From contig JAEHDT010000190.1 of the NCBI GenBank assembly GCA_016880225.1, forward strand, positions 1 to 7,017: DNA of 7,017 nt. The letters run 5' to 3'. Under the pieces are notes generated by a model. It was not told where the DNA came from. It saw only the letters and a program-made list of their open reading frames with translations, and made no database searches. This stretch comes from Gemmatimonadota bacterium. GTDB taxonomy: Bacteria > Gemmatimonadota > Gemmatimonadetes > Gemmatimonadales > GWC2-71-9. A program made the translations under genes and the position numbers. Below are positions 5,828 through 7,017 of this stretch, piece by piece; within the stretch, counting starts at the first letter, position 1, and each line of letters opens with the position of its first letter.

Positions 5828-7017
5828 TCAGCGCAGCGCGGCGGCCGCGTCGCGCAGCGCGTCCCGGGCTTGATCCACGCGGACCGCCATGTCGGCGAGC
5901 TCGCGCTCGACTGTCGCGGCGTCGGCGTAACGGATCGCCTCGTTTACGGAGGGGAACGCCATCGTCGCGTACCCGTTGTCCACGTCCGAGGCGAACTGCA
6001 GGCTCGCATACCACGGCCGGCTTACGAGTCCCTGCGGCCGGGTGAGCCGGCGCTCTACCTGCATGAGGGCGGCGTTGGCCGCACGGACTTGCGCGGCATC
6101 GGCGCCGCGGGCGCTGTCGCGCACCGCCGCGAATCCGCGGGCCGCGTCGCCGAAGCGTGACAGCGCATCGCGCAGTCCGGCGGTGGACACCGCCCAGCCC
6201 CGCTGCGCTATCCCTGAGTCGAGTTGCGAGACCAGGCGACTCATCTCAGCGCCGAACGCGGCGTAGTCGAGCGGCACGACCTGGCTGTTGGCGAGTCTCG
6301 CTACCAGGAGGGCCAGGAGCCGCGCCGTCGCCTGATGGGCCCGGTAGCCCGGGTCGCCGAACCGCGTCATCCAGTCGTACGAGTCGTACATCGAATGATA
6401 GACGCCACTCGGGCCTTCGAACCCCACCTCCCCAGACGGGATGCCGAGGTGATGGTAGAACCCGGCGAAGTCGGATCCCCCGCCGAGATTGCTGAGCGTC
6501 AGCGCGGTCGTGTCGCCCTTGGCGCGCTCGAGCCAGGCGTCGTACACGCTGCCCCGGCCGGACGGATCCGGCACGAGGCGTGTGACCTCGCGGATCAGCG
6601 GCTTGAGGGACGGCGAGCCACCGCCCGAGAAGCGCGGCCCCTGCGCGACGTCGTCCTCGTTCACGTACGCCACCGCGTGACGGCGCAACGAGTCCGCCAT
6701 CTCCTCCACCCACTCCGTGGAGCCGATCAGTCCCCATTCTTCCGCGTCCCAGGTGGCGAAAAGCACGGTGCGGGCGGGGCGCAGTCCGGCGCGGGCCAGT
6801 TCGGCGAACGCGCGCGCCGCCTCGAGCACCGTCACCGTGCCGCTGATGTTGTCGGCGGCCCCCGGCGTCCACGCGTCGCGGTGCGCCCCCACGACGACCC
6901 ATTCGTCCGGGAAGCGCGCGCCGCGGATCATGCCGAACGTGTCCCAGATCGGGTGCATCGCCCGCGCCCCGCGCTCGCTCTTCACGTGCAGCCGGGCGCG
7001 CGCCGGACCGGGCCCGA
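5828..7017 (-). CDS. M28 peptidase, glutamate carboxypeptidase II-like (5' part missing)
   Basis: The C-terminal 395 residues of a zinc metallopeptidase of family M28, like human glutamate carboxypeptidase II (GCPII/PSMA), run off the right edge. Counting from the valine codon at 6985, the two-zinc site is visible: His35 (GAHRDAW), Asp45 (AADNISG), catalytic Glu82 and ligand Glu83 (WDAEEWGLIGSTEW), Asp111 (YVNED) and His197 (VYHSMYDSY). LGGGSDFAGFY (167-177) matches the GCPII LGSGNDFEVFF block. The C-terminal helical region is the transferrin-receptor-like dimerisation domain. The GTG at 6985 is not the start: the upstream residues GPGPARARLHV align with the GCPII GPGF...VKMHI region. About 300 residues, including the signal or anchor and the PA domain, should lie outside. 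The enzyme is probably exported and cleaves peptides or dipeptides. The GCPII Lys699 that holds C-terminal glutamate is Gly here. Confidence 0.93.
   Translation of the reverse strand, partial: GPGPARARLHVKSERGARAMHPIWDTFGMIRGARFPDEWVVVGAHRDAWTPGAADNISGTVTVLEAARAFAELARAGLRPARTVLFATWDAEEWGLIGSTEWVEEMADSLRRHAVAYVNEDDVAQGPRFSGGGSPSLKPLIREVTRLVPDPSGRGSVYDAWLERAKGDTTALTLSNLGGGSDFAGFYHHLGIPSGEVGFEGPSGVYHSMYDSYDWMTRFGDPGYRAHQATARLLALLVARLANSQVVPLDYAAFGAEMSRLVSQLDSGIAQRGWAVSTAGLRDALSRFGDAARGFAAVRDSARGADAAQVRAANAALMQVERRLTRPQGLVSRPWYASLQFASDVDNGYATMAFPSVNEAIRYADAATVERELADMAVRVDQARDALRDAAAALR

Overview
The window is a GC-rich, gene-dense piece of a bacterial chromosome. Six genes can be read with confidence, a seventh just begins at the left edge, and no RNA genes, mobile elements or CRISPR arrays are visible. 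Separate nuoC and nuoD genes, a proteobacterial-looking 186-residue Dcd, a DUF2339 membrane protein and a glutamate-carboxypeptidase-II-like M28 peptidase would suit a free-living, aerobically respiring, high-GC soil or sediment bacterium. Gemmatimonadota or a neighbouring phylum is my guess, but the sequence alone does not prove any phylum.

Left part (1-2925, minus strand): the start of a NADH-quinone oxidoreductase (respiratory complex I) operon in the order nuoA-nuoB-nuoC-nuoD, with the first codons of the next gene, probably nuoE, running off the left edge. The genes are packed: 4 nt separate nuoA and nuoB, and the next three junctions are 4-nt stop/start overlaps (GTGA or ATGA). NuoB, NuoC and NuoD form the quinone-reducing arm with the N2 iron-sulfur cluster, and NuoA is a membrane-arm subunit at its foot. 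All diagnostic residues looked for are present, so the complex looks functional.

Centre (2926-3034): a 109-bp divergent control region between nuoA and dcd. It holds a good sigma70-like promoter for nuo, a CRP/FNR-type GTGA-N6-TCAC dyad between that promoter and nuoA, and a TATATT box 8 nt before the dcd ATG that suggests a leaderless dcd transcript.

Right part: dcd (plus strand, 3035-3595) makes dUTP from dCTP for thymidylate synthesis. Its last 20 bp overlap the 3' end of a convergent minus-strand cluster: an M28 peptidase (truncated by the right edge), a small four-helix membrane protein of unknown function, and a 598-residue DUF2339 membrane protein whose GTG start overlaps the stop of the small gene. 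The last two look translationally coupled and may work together in the membrane. Their role is unknown.

Almost no start in the window has a convincing Shine-Dalgarno sequence, so initiation here probably depends on translational coupling and leaderless mRNAs. I see no strong evidence of a wholly new system. The least explained parts are the membrane-protein pair and the dense nuoA/dcd control region.
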